A stretch of 36,064 nucleotides of DNA, taken from NCBI GenBank assembly GCA_913057645.1, contig CAJXOU010000032.1, forward strand, positions 1 through 36,064, written 5' to 3'. Positions 25,433 to 34,338 of this stretch are shown one piece after another. Positions within the stretch are counted from its first letter, which is position 1. Every line of letters starts with the position of its first letter. The stretch comes from an uncultured Rhodobiaceae bacterium (lineage in GTDB: Bacteria; Pseudomonadota; Alphaproteobacteria; Parvibaculales; Parvibaculaceae). The translations under genes and the position numbers were made by a program. Below the pieces are notes generated by a model. That model did not search any database. It was not told the DNA's origin and worked only from the letters and a program-made list of their open reading frames with translations.

Positions 25433-26569
25433 CTAGTCTTCTATGACGATTTCAGGTGCCTTGCGGGCACTTCCGCCGAGCGCGCGATCGATGTGCTCGC
25501 CGACGCGGCGCGCGATCTCGATAAAGGGCTTCGCTTCGTCGCTGTCCGGCGCCGTCGCGACCACGGGTTCGCCATTGTCGGATTTTTCGCGGATCGTCAT
25601 GTGAAGCGGCACTTCGCCGAGGAAATCGCAGCCGAGCTTCTCCGCCATGCGGCGTGCGCCGCCTTCGCCGAAGATGTAGGACTTCTCGCCGGAGCCGGGG
25701 CTCACGAAATAGGCCATGTTCTCGACGATGCCGAAAACGGGGACATGCGTCTTCTCGAACATGGCGAAGCCCTTGCGCGCGTCGATCAGCGCGATCTCCT
25801 GCGGCGTCGAGACGACGACGGCGCCGGTCAGCGGTACGCGCTGGGCCATGGTGAGCTGCGCATCGCCCGTGCCCGGCGGCATGTCGACGATCAGCACGTC
25901 GAGTTCGCCCCATTCGACATCGCTCATCATCTGTGTGAGTGCCGACTGCACCATCGGTCCGCGCCAGATCATCGGCGTGTCCTCGGCGACGAGATAGCCG
26001 ATCGACATGGTGCGGATGCCGTATTTCTCTTTCGGCAGGAGCTTCTTTCCGTCCTTGCTCTCGGGCTTGCCGGTGAGACCCATCATGCGCGGAATCGACG
26101 GCCCGTAGATGTCGGCGTCGAGAAGGCCGACGCGGCGGCCGAGTTTCGAAAGCGCGAGCGCGAGGTTCACCGCGACGGTCGATTTGCCGACGCCGCCCTT
26201 GCCGCTCGCGACCGCGACGATCGCCTTCACGCCCGGTATCTGCATCGCGCCCTGCGGCGCACGCTGCTGCTCATGGGCATGAGAATGCCCCTTCGCCGGG
26301 GAGGGCGATTGCGCGGCGCCGCGATGCGCCGTCAGCACCGCCGTCACGCTCAGCACGCCCGGCAGCGCCTTCACTGCCTCTTCGCAGGCCTTGCGCAGCG
26401 GCTCCTTCTCCGCGCCCTTCGCGGGATCGACCTCCAGCGAGAAGCCGACATGGCCCTCGCGGACGACGAGGCCCTGCACCAGGTCCGCGCTCATCACGTC
26501 GCGGCCGCTCTCGCTGTCCGTCACCGTGGCAAGGGCCGCAGCGACATCGTCCCGTGTGACGCGTGTCAT
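25433..26569 (-). CDS. mrp: Mrp/ApbC iron-sulfur cluster carrier ATPase
   Basis: This 378-residue P-loop ATPase of the Mrp/NBP35 family is thought to carry and insert Fe-S clusters. The N-terminal MIP18 (DUF59) domain covers about residues 5-85. A His-rich linker (GHSHAHE, about 94-100) follows, then the deviant Walker A ASGKGGVGKS (122-130). Further motifs are LLDADIYGPSIPRMMG, VDMPPGTGDAQLT and the C-terminal GEVPLHMTIREKSDNGEPVV. The cluster-binding CPxC motif expected in the ENMSYF region is replaced by ENMAYFVSPGSGEKSYIFGEGG, with no cysteines. Some rhizobial Mrp proteins share that loss. It is divergent from hflK and converges on the small secreted protein gene. Function as a cluster carrier is therefore less certain than the family name. 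Confidence 0.9.
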   Translation of the reverse strand: MTRVTRDDVAAALATVTDSESGRDVMSADLVQGLVVREGHVGFSLEVDPAKGAEKEPLRKACEEAVKALPGVLSVTAVLTAHRGAAQSPSPAKGHSHAHEQQRAPQGAMQIPGVKAIVAVASGKGGVGKSTVAVNLALALSKLGRRVGLLDADIYGPSIPRMMGLTGKPESKDGKKLLPKEKYGIRTMSIGYLVAEDTPMIWRGPMVQSALTQMMSDVEWGELDVLIVDMPPGTGDAQLTMAQRVPLTGAVVVSTPQEIALIDARKGFAMFEKTHVPVFGIVENMAYFVSPGSGEKSYIFGEGGARRMAEKLGCDFLGEVPLHMTIREKSDNGEPVVATAPDSDEAKPFIEIARRVGEHIDRALGGSARKAPEIVIED

Positions 26570-26610
26570 GGTCGTTTCTTCATCGTTTGCAAGCCTTTGT
26601 CCGGTTCGCG

Positions 26611-26639
26611 TTGCGTGGCCCCGGCCACTGTCATATAAC
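26611..26639 (+). promoter_or_regulatory. Likely promoter for hflK-hflC
   Basis: TTGCGT (26611-26616) and TATAAC (26634-26639) are 17 bp apart, a good sigma-70-like arrangement on the plus strand. Transcription would begin about 48 bp before the hflK start. The site is in the 124-bp gap between the divergent mrp and hflK genes. Confidence 0.55.
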
Positions 26640-26693
26640 CCCCGGTGTGCGCGTTTCCAACCGGTCCATCACTTCGCAATCAAAGGAATCTTG

Positions 26694-27893
26694 ATGCCCT
26701 GGGATAATCAGAACGGCGGCGGCTGGCAGGGCGGCGGAGGCGGAAATCGGGGTCCGTGGGGACAGGGTCCATCGGGAGGCGGGGGCAACCAGCCCCCCGA
26801 TCTCGATGAACTGATCCGTCGCGCGCAGGAAAAATTCAGGCAGGTGTTTTCCGGAGGCGGCGGCGCGCCGGGCGGCGGAGCCGGCGCGGGAACCGGCGGC
26901 GGACGCGGCCCGATCTTCCTTGTCGCGATCGTGATTGTCGGCTTTCTCGCCTATTCGTCCTTTTTCCGCGTCAATGCGAACGAAAAGGGCATTGTGCTGC
27001 GCTTTGGCGAGCATGTGCGCACGATGGAGCCGGGTCTGCACTTCAAGTTTCCCTATCCGGTCGAAACGGTTCTGACGCCCGCAGTCACGAACATCACCAG
27101 CATCGATATCGGCATGCGCGCGTCCGGCGGTTCGGCGATCAGCGTCCCGGAAGAAAGCCTGATGCTGACCGGCGACGAGAACATCGTCGATATCAGCTTC
27201 TCGGTGCAGTGGCGCATCAAGGCAAGCGAGGCGCCGAGCTTCCTGTTCAATGTCGAAAACCCCGATTTCGCGGTGAAGGCCGTTGCCGAGAGCATGATGC
27301 GCGAAGCCGTCGGCGCCTCGCGAATCGAGGTGCTGCAGACGACGGGCCGTAACGAAGTCCAGAATCAGGTTCGCGAAGGCCTGCAGAAGACGCTCGACGA
27401 ATACGGCGCCGGCATCGAAATCACGGAAGTGAAGCTGCAGAAGGTCGATCCGCCAGCGCAGGTGCTGGACGCGTTCCGCGACGTGCAGGCGGCGCGCGCC
27501 GACCAGGAGCGTCTGCGCAACCAGGCCGAAACCTATGCCAACACGGTGATCCCGCGCGCCCGAGGCGAAGCCGAAAAGATCAAGCAGGCGGCGGAAGCCT
27601 ATCGCGAGCAGATCGTCGCGGAGGCGGAAGGCGCCGCTCAGCGCTTCACCTCGATCTACAACGAGTACCGCAAGGCCGAAGACGTGACGCGCCGCCGCAT
27701 CTATATCGAAACGATGCAGGATGTGCTGGGCGGCACGAACAAGCTCATCATGAGCGAGGGAGAAGGCGGACAGAGCATTCTGCCCTACCTGCCGCTCAAT
27801 GAACTGAAACCGCGCGCAGGCTCGTCGCAACCCTCGTCCTCGTCGGGCGTACCCACTTCGAACGACAACCAGACTTCGACGGGAGGCCGCTGA
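26694..27893 (+). CDS. hflK: HflK, FtsH protease modulator subunit
   Basis: This is a 399-residue SPFH-family membrane protein. With HflC it forms the large cage around the FtsH protease and limits its attack on membrane proteins. A Gly-rich, flexible N-terminus (residues 1-70) precedes the single membrane helix at about 73-91 (PIFLVAIVIVGFLAYSSF). The SPFH domain starts at VNANEKGIVLRFGEHVRTMEPGLHFKFPYPVE. The long helical segment AEKIKQAAEAYREQIVAEAEGAAQRF is typical. The C-terminus is low-complexity and Ser-rich. The start ATG 26694 has AAGGAA upstream. Its stop overlaps the hflC start by one base (TGATG). Confidence 0.95.
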   Translation: MPWDNQNGGGWQGGGGGNRGPWGQGPSGGGGNQPPDLDELIRRAQEKFRQVFSGGGGAPGGGAGAGTGGGRGPIFLVAIVIVGFLAYSSFFRVNANEKGIVLRFGEHVRTMEPGLHFKFPYPVETVLTPAVTNITSIDIGMRASGGSAISVPEESLMLTGDENIVDISFSVQWRIKASEAPSFLFNVENPDFAVKAVAESMMREAVGASRIEVLQTTGRNEVQNQVREGLQKTLDEYGAGIEITEVKLQKVDPPAQVLDAFRDVQAARADQERLRNQAETYANTVIPRARGEAEKIKQAAEAYREQIVAEAEGAAQRFTSIYNEYRKAEDVTRRRIYIETMQDVLGGTNKLIMSEGEGGQSILPYLPLNELKPRAGSSQPSSSSGVPTSNDNQTSTGGR

Positions 27894-28765
27894 TGAACAG
27901 GTCATTCGCCATCGGCGCAGGCGTCGTCGCGGTTATTGCCGCCATCGCCCTTTATCTTTCGGCCTTCACGGTCAGCATGACGCAGCAGGCGATCGTGCTT
28001 CAGTTCGGCGATCCGCGCGCGGTCGTCACGGAGCCCGGTCTTCACTGGAAGCTGCCTGTCGTCCAGAACGTCATCTATATCGACAAACGTATCCTGAACC
28101 TCAACGCTCCGCCGGAGGAGATCATCGCGAAGGACCGAAAGCGTCTCGTGGTCGATGCCTTTGCGCGCTACAGGATCGCAGATGCGCTTCGCTTCTATCA
28201 GGCGGTCGGCGACCCGCGTAATGCGGATAATCGTCTGCGTCCGAACTTCGTATCGTCGCTTCGTAACGTGCTCGGCGATCACACGCTCGAAGAACTCGTT
28301 CGCGACAACCGCGCCGGTCTGATGAAGAAGATCCAGACGGCGTTCGACGAAGCAACGCAGCAGTTCGGCGTCGAGGTCGTCGACGTGCGGATTCGCCGCG
28401 CCGACCTGCCGGAGCAGAACAGTCAGGCGATTTTTCAGCGCATGCAGACGGAACGCGAACGCGAAGCCGCGGAGATCCGCGCGCAGGGCAACGAGGAAGC
28501 CCAGCGCATCCGCAGCCGGGCGGATCGCGAAGTCACGGTTCTCATCGCCGAGGCAGACCGCGATGGACAGATCGCGCGAGGCGAGGGCGATGCGCGCCGC
28601 AGCGAAATCTATGCAAATGCCTATTCGAAGGATCCGGAGTTCTTCGCTTTCTATCGCTCGATGCAGGCCTACAGGGAGAGCATGAAGGGCGACAACACGA
28701 CGATGGTCGTGACGCCCGACAGCGAGTTCTTCCGCTATTTCGGCAATGAAAGCGGCCGCCGCTAG
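27893..28765 (+). CDS. hflC: HflC, FtsH protease modulator subunit
   Basis: This 290-residue SPFH-family partner of HflK has an N-terminal membrane anchor (about residues 5-24, FAIGAGVVAVIAAIALYLSAF). The SPFH domain follows (TVSMTQQAIVLQFGDPRAVVTEPGLHWKLPVVQNV). DVRIRRADLPEQNSQAIFQRMQTERERE is a strong HflC signature. The helical stalk has AEIRAQGNEEAQRIRSRADREVTVLIAEADRDGQIARGEGDARRSEIYANAYSKDPEFFAFYRS. The one-base overlap with hflK indicates coupled synthesis at equal levels. The C-terminus VVTPDSEFFRYF is the usual end. Confidence 0.95.
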   Translation: MNRSFAIGAGVVAVIAAIALYLSAFTVSMTQQAIVLQFGDPRAVVTEPGLHWKLPVVQNVIYIDKRILNLNAPPEEIIAKDRKRLVVDAFARYRIADALRFYQAVGDPRNADNRLRPNFVSSLRNVLGDHTLEELVRDNRAGLMKKIQTAFDEATQQFGVEVVDVRIRRADLPEQNSQAIFQRMQTEREREAAEIRAQGNEEAQRIRSRADREVTVLIAEADRDGQIARGEGDARRSEIYANAYSKDPEFFAFYRSMQAYRESMKGDNTTMVVTPDSEFFRYFGNESGRR

Positions 28766-28777
28766 GCCAGGGAAACC

Positions 28778-28963
28778 GTGATCGACCTTCTCTCGGCGCT
28801 CGGTCTCGCCATCGCTCTGGAGGGCGTGCTCTATGCCGCCTTTCCGGGGCCGATGAGGCGGGCGCTCATGTCGCTCACCGAAATCTCAGACCAGTCGCTG
28901 CGTATGGGCGGGCTCGCGGCGCTGGCGCTCGGCGTTATCGTCGTCTGGCTTGTCCGGGGCTGA
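28778..28963 (+). CDS. DUF2065 (YjeT-like) small membrane protein
   Basis: This 61-residue protein has two hydrophobic helices, about residues 4-22 (LLSALGLAIALEGVLYAAF) and 43-59 (GGLAALALGVIVVWLV). The segment LEGVLYAAFPGPMRRALMSLTEISDQSLRMGGLAALALGV fits the DUF2065 family, of which E. coli YjeT is a member. YjeT also follows hflC, so the neighbourhood is conserved over a long distance and suggests a link with the HflKC-FtsH complex. The start is GTG 28778, with AGGGAAA just upstream, 12 bp after the hflC stop. The biochemical function is unknown. Confidence 0.87.
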   Translation: MIDLLSALGLAIALEGVLYAAFPGPMRRALMSLTEISDQSLRMGGLAALALGVIVVWLVRG

Positions 28964-29053
28964 GACGCAGCGCCTCAATTCGTCCATAATCCAAATCAGA
29001 ATAAGCCGGAAACGACGCAAATCAGCGGCGTCCGGTAGATGGGGAGCGTTTGA

Positions 29054-30508
29054 ATGACATTGACGGCGAGTGGTAGCGGGGCGGCAAGGTCATTTCTGAG
29101 TGGCCTGTGCGGCGTATTTCTCGCAGCCGTTTTCGTGTTTCCCGCTTTCGCCCGCAGCGCGCCCGACAGTTTTGCCGATCTGGCGGAGCGCCTCTCTCCC
29201 GCCGTCGTCAACATCTCGACCTCGCAGGTTCTCGATCCGCGCGAGATGGAAATTCCGGGGGTGCCGGAAGATTCCCCGCTCAACGATTTCTTCGACGAGT
29301 TTCTGGAGCAGCAGCAGGGCGGGCGTCCCCAGCGCGTTCAGTCGCTCGGCTCCGGCTTCGTGATCGATCCCGACGGTATCGTCATCACCAACAATCATGT
29401 GATCGACGGCGCGGACCGGATCGAAGTCACCTTCATCGACGGCACCACGCTGCCGGCGGAGGTCGAGGGCACCGACCCCAAGACCGATCTCGCGGTGCTT
29501 CGCGTGAAGAGCGACAAGAAGCTCCCCTACGTCGAACTCGGCGACAGCGACAAGGCGCGCGTCGGCGACTGGGTCATCGCGATCGGCAATCCGTTCGGTC
29601 TCGGGGGCACGGTGACGGCGGGGATCATCTCCGCGCTCAATCGCGATATTCATGCGGGCAACTACGACGATTTCATCCAGACGGATGCGGCGATCAACCG
29701 CGGCAATTCGGGCGGCCCGCTTTTCGATCTCGACGGGCGCGTGGTCGGCGTCAATTCCGCGATCATCTCGCCCTCGGGTGCCTCGGTCGGCATCGGCTTT
29801 GCGGTGCCGACGAGCACGGTGAAGCCCATCGTCGACCAGATCCTGAAATATGGCGAGACGCGGCGCGGCTGGATCGGCGTGCGCATCCAGACGGTGACGC
29901 CGGAGATCGCCGAGAGCCTGGGGCTCGGCACGGCGCGCGGTGCGCTTGTCGCGGGCGTCAGCCCGGGCGGTCCGGCTGCCGCCGCCGGCCTCGAGACGGG
30001 CGACATCGTTCTTGCCTTCGACGGACGGAATATCGAGACCATGCGCGACCTTCCGCGCGTTGTGGCGGAGGCCACGATCGGTTCGAGCGCTGACGTACAG
30101 ATTTTCCGCGACGGAGAAACGCTGACGCGGCGGATCGAGGTGGCGCGGCTCGAGAATGAAGATGACGAGGAGGCCGATATTTCGGAGACCGGGCCTGCCG
30201 CCCCGGAAAAGACGGTCGTGCTGGGCCTCGGACTTTCCGAACTCGATGACGATCTGCGCCGGCGCTTCGGCGTCTCCGAAGAGACCGAAGGCGTGCTCGT
30301 CACCGATGTCGATCCGCTGAGTGCGGCTGCCGAGAAAGGCGTGCGCCCGGGTGATGTGATCGTTGAGGTCGCGCAGCGCCCGGTATCCTCACCGGAAGAC
30401 GTCGAGGAAATCGTTCTCTCGGAGGAGAAGAGCGGCCGCAACTCCGTGCTGCTGCGGCTTTCGGCGGGCGGGAATATCCGTTTCGTCGCGCTCAGGCTCG
30501 GTGGCTGA
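29054..30508 (+). CDS. degP: Do/DegP-type periplasmic serine protease
   Basis: This is a 484-residue HtrA-family endopeptidase that degrades or refolds damaged periplasmic proteins. A signal sequence at residues 1-34 ends AFARSAP. The catalytic triad is His115 (ITNNHVID), Asp145 (TDLAVLRV) and Ser219 (NRGNSGGP). Two PDZ domains follow: the first from GWIGVRIQTVTPEIAESLGL (about 275-365), the second from GLGLSELDDDLRRRFG (about 396-480). An acidic linker lies between them. The start ATG 29054 follows GGGGAG. It lies 90 bp after the DUF2065 gene on the same strand and may have its own promoter. The pairing with hflKC groups two membrane and periplasm quality-control systems. It could equally be named mucD or degQ. 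Confidence 0.95.
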   Translation: MTLTASGSGAARSFLSGLCGVFLAAVFVFPAFARSAPDSFADLAERLSPAVVNISTSQVLDPREMEIPGVPEDSPLNDFFDEFLEQQQGGRPQRVQSLGSGFVIDPDGIVITNNHVIDGADRIEVTFIDGTTLPAEVEGTDPKTDLAVLRVKSDKKLPYVELGDSDKARVGDWVIAIGNPFGLGGTVTAGIISALNRDIHAGNYDDFIQTDAAINRGNSGGPLFDLDGRVVGVNSAIISPSGASVGIGFAVPTSTVKPIVDQILKYGETRRGWIGVRIQTVTPEIAESLGLGTARGALVAGVSPGGPAAAAGLETGDIVLAFDGRNIETMRDLPRVVAEATIGSSADVQIFRDGETLTRRIEVARLENEDDEEADISETGPAAPEKTVVLGLGLSELDDDLRRRFGVSEETEGVLVTDVDPLSAAAEKGVRPGDVIVEVAQRPVSSPEDVEEIVLSEEKSGRNSVLLRLSAGGNIRFVALRLGG

Positions 30509-30514
30509 GCCGTC

Positions 30515-31396
<882 letters not shown>

Positions 31397-31422
31397 CGCG
31401 AAAACCGGATCGGAGCCTTTTC

Positions 31423-32382
31423 TTGAGTGAGCCTGTCGGCAGAGCCGTCCTTATTGCAGGGCCGACCGCCAGCGGCAAGTCGGCGCTGGCGCTGGCGCTC
31501 GCCGAAAAAGTCGGCGGCGAGATCGTGAATGCCGATTCCATGCAGGTGTACCGCGAGATGCGGGTGCTGACGGCGCGGCCTTCGGCGGCGGAAGAGGCGC
31601 GGGTTCCCCATCATCTCTATGGCGTGACGGATGCCGCTTCGCCGCTCTCGGCGGGCCTCTGGGCCGTGCGCGCGGCGGCGGCGATGCGCGAGATCGCCGC
31701 ACGGGGGCGGCTCCCGATCGTCGTGGGCGGTACGGGTCTCTATTTCCGTGCGCTTGTCGAAGGGCTCGCGCCGATCCCGCAGATCCCGGCCGAAATCCGC
31801 GAGGCCGTGCGGGCCGAGGTTGCCGAGGCCGGGCCTCACGCCCATGCGCTGCTGGCTGAAACAGATCCCACGCTGGCCGAGACGATCCGTCCCTCCGATC
31901 TTCAGCGCATCGCCCGGGGCATCGAGGTCTTCCGCGCCACCGGCCGCCGCTTGAGTGCCTGGCAGCAGGAGCCCGCCGCGCCCCTCGTCACCGGCGATTT
32001 CGTGAAGCTCGTGCTTGCGCCGGAGCGCCAGTGGCTCAGGGAGCGGATCGACCGGCGCTTCGATCTCATGCTGGCGGAGGGGGCTCTCGGCGAAGCGGAA
32101 GCGATGGCCGCGCTCATGGAAGGTGAAAGGGGGCTCGACCCCTCGCTCCCGGCCATGAAGGCGCTGGGGCTGCGCCCTCTCATCCGCCATCTGGCGGGCG
32201 AAATTCCGCTGGAAGAGGCGGCGGAGCTCGGAAAACGGGAAAGCCGGGCCTATGCGAAAAGACAGGAAACCTGGTTTCGGACACAAATGATTTCGTGGAA
32301 TGCCATTTCCACGCAAGATTCGGAAAGTATAAATGAGAAAATCTTTCCGTTTATTGACGATTTGGGGTTGACCCGGTCCTGA
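31423..32382 (+). CDS. miaA: tRNA dimethylallyltransferase
   Basis: This 319-residue enzyme adds a dimethylallyl group to N6 of A37 in tRNAs that read UNN codons. The P-loop GPTASGKSALALALA is at about residues 11-25, followed by VNADSMQVYREM, ARVPHHLYGV and IVVGGTGLYFRALVEGL. Later blocks are RPSDLQRIARGIEVFRATGRRLSAWQ and the tRNA-binding YAKRQETWFR near residue 290. TTG 31423 is chosen as start: GGAG lies seven bases upstream, and the frame upstream of it runs antisense into serB. The gene is divergent from serB, with only 26 bp between the two starts. Confidence 0.94.
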   Translation: MSEPVGRAVLIAGPTASGKSALALALAEKVGGEIVNADSMQVYREMRVLTARPSAAEEARVPHHLYGVTDAASPLSAGLWAVRAAAAMREIAARGRLPIVVGGTGLYFRALVEGLAPIPQIPAEIREAVRAEVAEAGPHAHALLAETDPTLAETIRPSDLQRIARGIEVFRATGRRLSAWQQEPAAPLVTGDFVKLVLAPERQWLRERIDRRFDLMLAEGALGEAEAMAALMEGERGLDPSLPAMKALGLRPLIRHLAGEIPLEEAAELGKRESRAYAKRQETWFRTQMISWNAISTQDSESINEKIFPFIDDLGLTRS

Positions 32383-32510
32383 GGCGCGGCTAGGTTGCGC
32401 GCGCTTTAGGCGGCAATGCGCGGAAAATGCCCGGGATTCCGGGGCTCGCGCGGGCCGCTTTGTTGTTTTTGCCGCCCGGGCGATCCCGGCGGCATACAGG
32501 GACCGGAACA
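32383..32510 (+). promoter_or_regulatory. ilvB leader region with two GC hairpins
   Basis: Between miaA and ilvB are a hairpin GCCCGG-gatt-CCGGGGC (about 32428-32444) and a T-rich stretch (ttgttgttttt, near 32460-32470). A second hairpin, GCCGCCCGGG-cgat-CCCGGCGGC, follows at about 32471-32493. The arrangement recalls a transcription attenuator. I find no leader peptide rich in Ile, Val or Leu codons. A regulatory role is only a possibility. Confidence 0.3.
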
Positions 32511-34268
32511 ATGGCGGCTCAGGAACTGACAGGCGCGGAAATCGTCATCAAGGCGCTGGTCGATCAGGGCGTGGACACGATCTTCGGCTATCCCGGCGGC
32601 GCCGTGCTGCCGATCTACGACGCGCTATTCCAGCAGAACAAGATCCGCCACATCCTCGTCCGGCACGAGCAGGGCGCGGTCCATGCCGCGGAAGGCTATG
32701 CGCGCTCGACGGGCAAGCCCGGCGTCGTTCTCGTCACCTCCGGCCCCGGCGCGACCAACGCCGTCACCGGCCTCACCGATGCGCTGATGGATTCGATCCC
32801 GATCGTCTGCCTGACGGGTCAGGTCGCGACGCATCTGATCGGTTCGGATGCCTTCCAGGAAGCGGACACCGTCGGCATCACGCGCCATTGCACCAAGCAC
32901 AACTGGCTGGTGAAGTCCGCGCCGGAGCTCGCGCGCGTCATGCATGAAGCCTTCTATGTCGCGACGCATGGCCGTCCGGGCCCCGTCGTCATCGACATCC
33001 CGAAGGACGTCCAGTTCCAGAAGGCGGAATACACCGTCTCGCCGCACATCACGCACCGCACCTATCGCCCGAAGGTCAAGGGCGACATCGAGAAGATCAA
33101 GGAAGCGGTCGATCTCATCGCGAATGCGAAGAAGCCCATGTTCTACACGGGCGGCGGCGTCATCAATTCCGGCACGGTCGCGAGCCAGTTGCTGCGCGAA
33201 TTCGTGCGCCTCACCGGCTATCCGGTCACCTCGACGCTGATGGGTCTCGGCGCTTACCCCGCGTCCGACAAGCAGTGGCTCGGCATGCTCGGCATGCACG
33301 GCACCTATGAAGCCAACAACGCGATGCATGATTGCGACGTGCTCATCAATATCGGTGCGCGCTTCGATGATCGCGTCACGGGCCGTCTCGACGCCTTCTC
33401 GCCGGGCTCGAAGAAGATCCATGTCGATATCGACGCCTCGTCCATCAACAAGAACGTCCATGTCGATGTCCCCATCATCGGCGATTGCGCCCATGTGCTC
33501 GAAGACATGCTGCGCATCTGGAAGTCGAAGGCGCGCCGGCCCGACAAGGCCGCGCTTGCCGACTGGTGGAAGCAGATCGATCTGTGGCGGGAGCGCAAGT
33601 CCCTCAGCTACAAGACGAATGACGAGGTCATCAAGCCGCAGCAGGCGATCCAGCGTCTGTTCGAGATGACGCGCGGCCGCGAGACCTACATCACCACGGA
33701 AGTCGGCCAGCACCAGATGTGGGCGGCCCAGCACTTCCATTTCGACGAGCCGAACCGCTGGATGACGTCGGGCGGCCTCGGCACGATGGGCTACGGCATG
33801 CCGGCCGCCATCGGCGCGCAGATCGCGCATCCCGATGCGCTCGTCGTCGACATTGCGGGCGAAGCGTCGATCCTGATGAACATGCAGGAACTGTCGACCG
33901 CCGTTCAGTTCATGCTGCCGATCAAGATCTTCATCCTGAACAACGAATATATGGGCATGGTCCGGCAGTGGCAGCAGCTCCTCCATGAGGGCCGCTATTC
34001 GCACTCCTATTCGGACTCGCTGCCCGATTTCGTGAAGCTCGCCGAGGCCTATGGCGCGACGGGCATCCGGGCCGAAAAGCCCTCCGAGCTCGATGCCGCC
34101 CTCAAGAAGATGATCGAAACGCCGGGCCCCGTCATGTTCGACTGCCGGGTCGACCAGCTCGAGAACTGCTACCCGATGATCCCCTCCGGGGCGGCCCATA
34201 ACGAGATGATCCTGGGCGACGACGCGGACGGCGCGAGCGTCTCGGAAGAAGGAAAGATGCTGGTCTGA
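32511..34268 (+). CDS. ilvB: Acetolactate synthase large (catalytic) subunit
   Basis: This 585-residue thiamine-diphosphate enzyme condenses pyruvate with pyruvate or 2-oxobutyrate in the first common step of valine, leucine and isoleucine synthesis. The N-terminal domain has IFGYPGGAVLPIYDAL and the catalytic Glu53 in RHEQGAVHAAEGYAR. The central FAD-binding domain contains the segment INIGARFDDRVTGRL. The C-terminal ThDP/Mg domain has GEASILMNMQELSTAVQ, then FILNNEYMGMVRQWQ. The first residues of the metal motif are Gly-Glu, where many enzymes have Gly-Asp. ATG 32511 has GGGACCGGAA upstream; the longer frame from 32427 lacks a signal. The regulatory subunit gene follows after 70 bp. Confidence 0.96.
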   Translation: MAAQELTGAEIVIKALVDQGVDTIFGYPGGAVLPIYDALFQQNKIRHILVRHEQGAVHAAEGYARSTGKPGVVLVTSGPGATNAVTGLTDALMDSIPIVCLTGQVATHLIGSDAFQEADTVGITRHCTKHNWLVKSAPELARVMHEAFYVATHGRPGPVVIDIPKDVQFQKAEYTVSPHITHRTYRPKVKGDIEKIKEAVDLIANAKKPMFYTGGGVINSGTVASQLLREFVRLTGYPVTSTLMGLGAYPASDKQWLGMLGMHGTYEANNAMHDCDVLINIGARFDDRVTGRLDAFSPGSKKIHVDIDASSINKNVHVDVPIIGDCAHVLEDMLRIWKSKARRPDKAALADWWKQIDLWRERKSLSYKTNDEVIKPQQAIQRLFEMTRGRETYITTEVGQHQMWAAQHFHFDEPNRWMTSGGLGTMGYGMPAAIGAQIAHPDALVVDIAGEASILMNMQELSTAVQFMLPIKIFILNNEYMGMVRQWQQLLHEGRYSHSYSDSLPDFVKLAEAYGATGIRAEKPSELDAALKKMIETPGPVMFDCRVDQLENCYPMIPSGAAHNEMILGDDADGASVSEEGKMLV

Positions 34269-34338
34269 GGGGCTCCCATCCGGCATTCGGGCCAAAAAGA
34301 GCTTCCCCCCGCGACCCATTCGCAATACAGAGACGCGC

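Noticed and set aside
32414-32525. Leader peptide before ilvB
   Set aside because: The only short frame reads MRGKCPGFRGSRGPLCCF and onward. It has no run of Ile, Leu or Val codons and no ribosome site.
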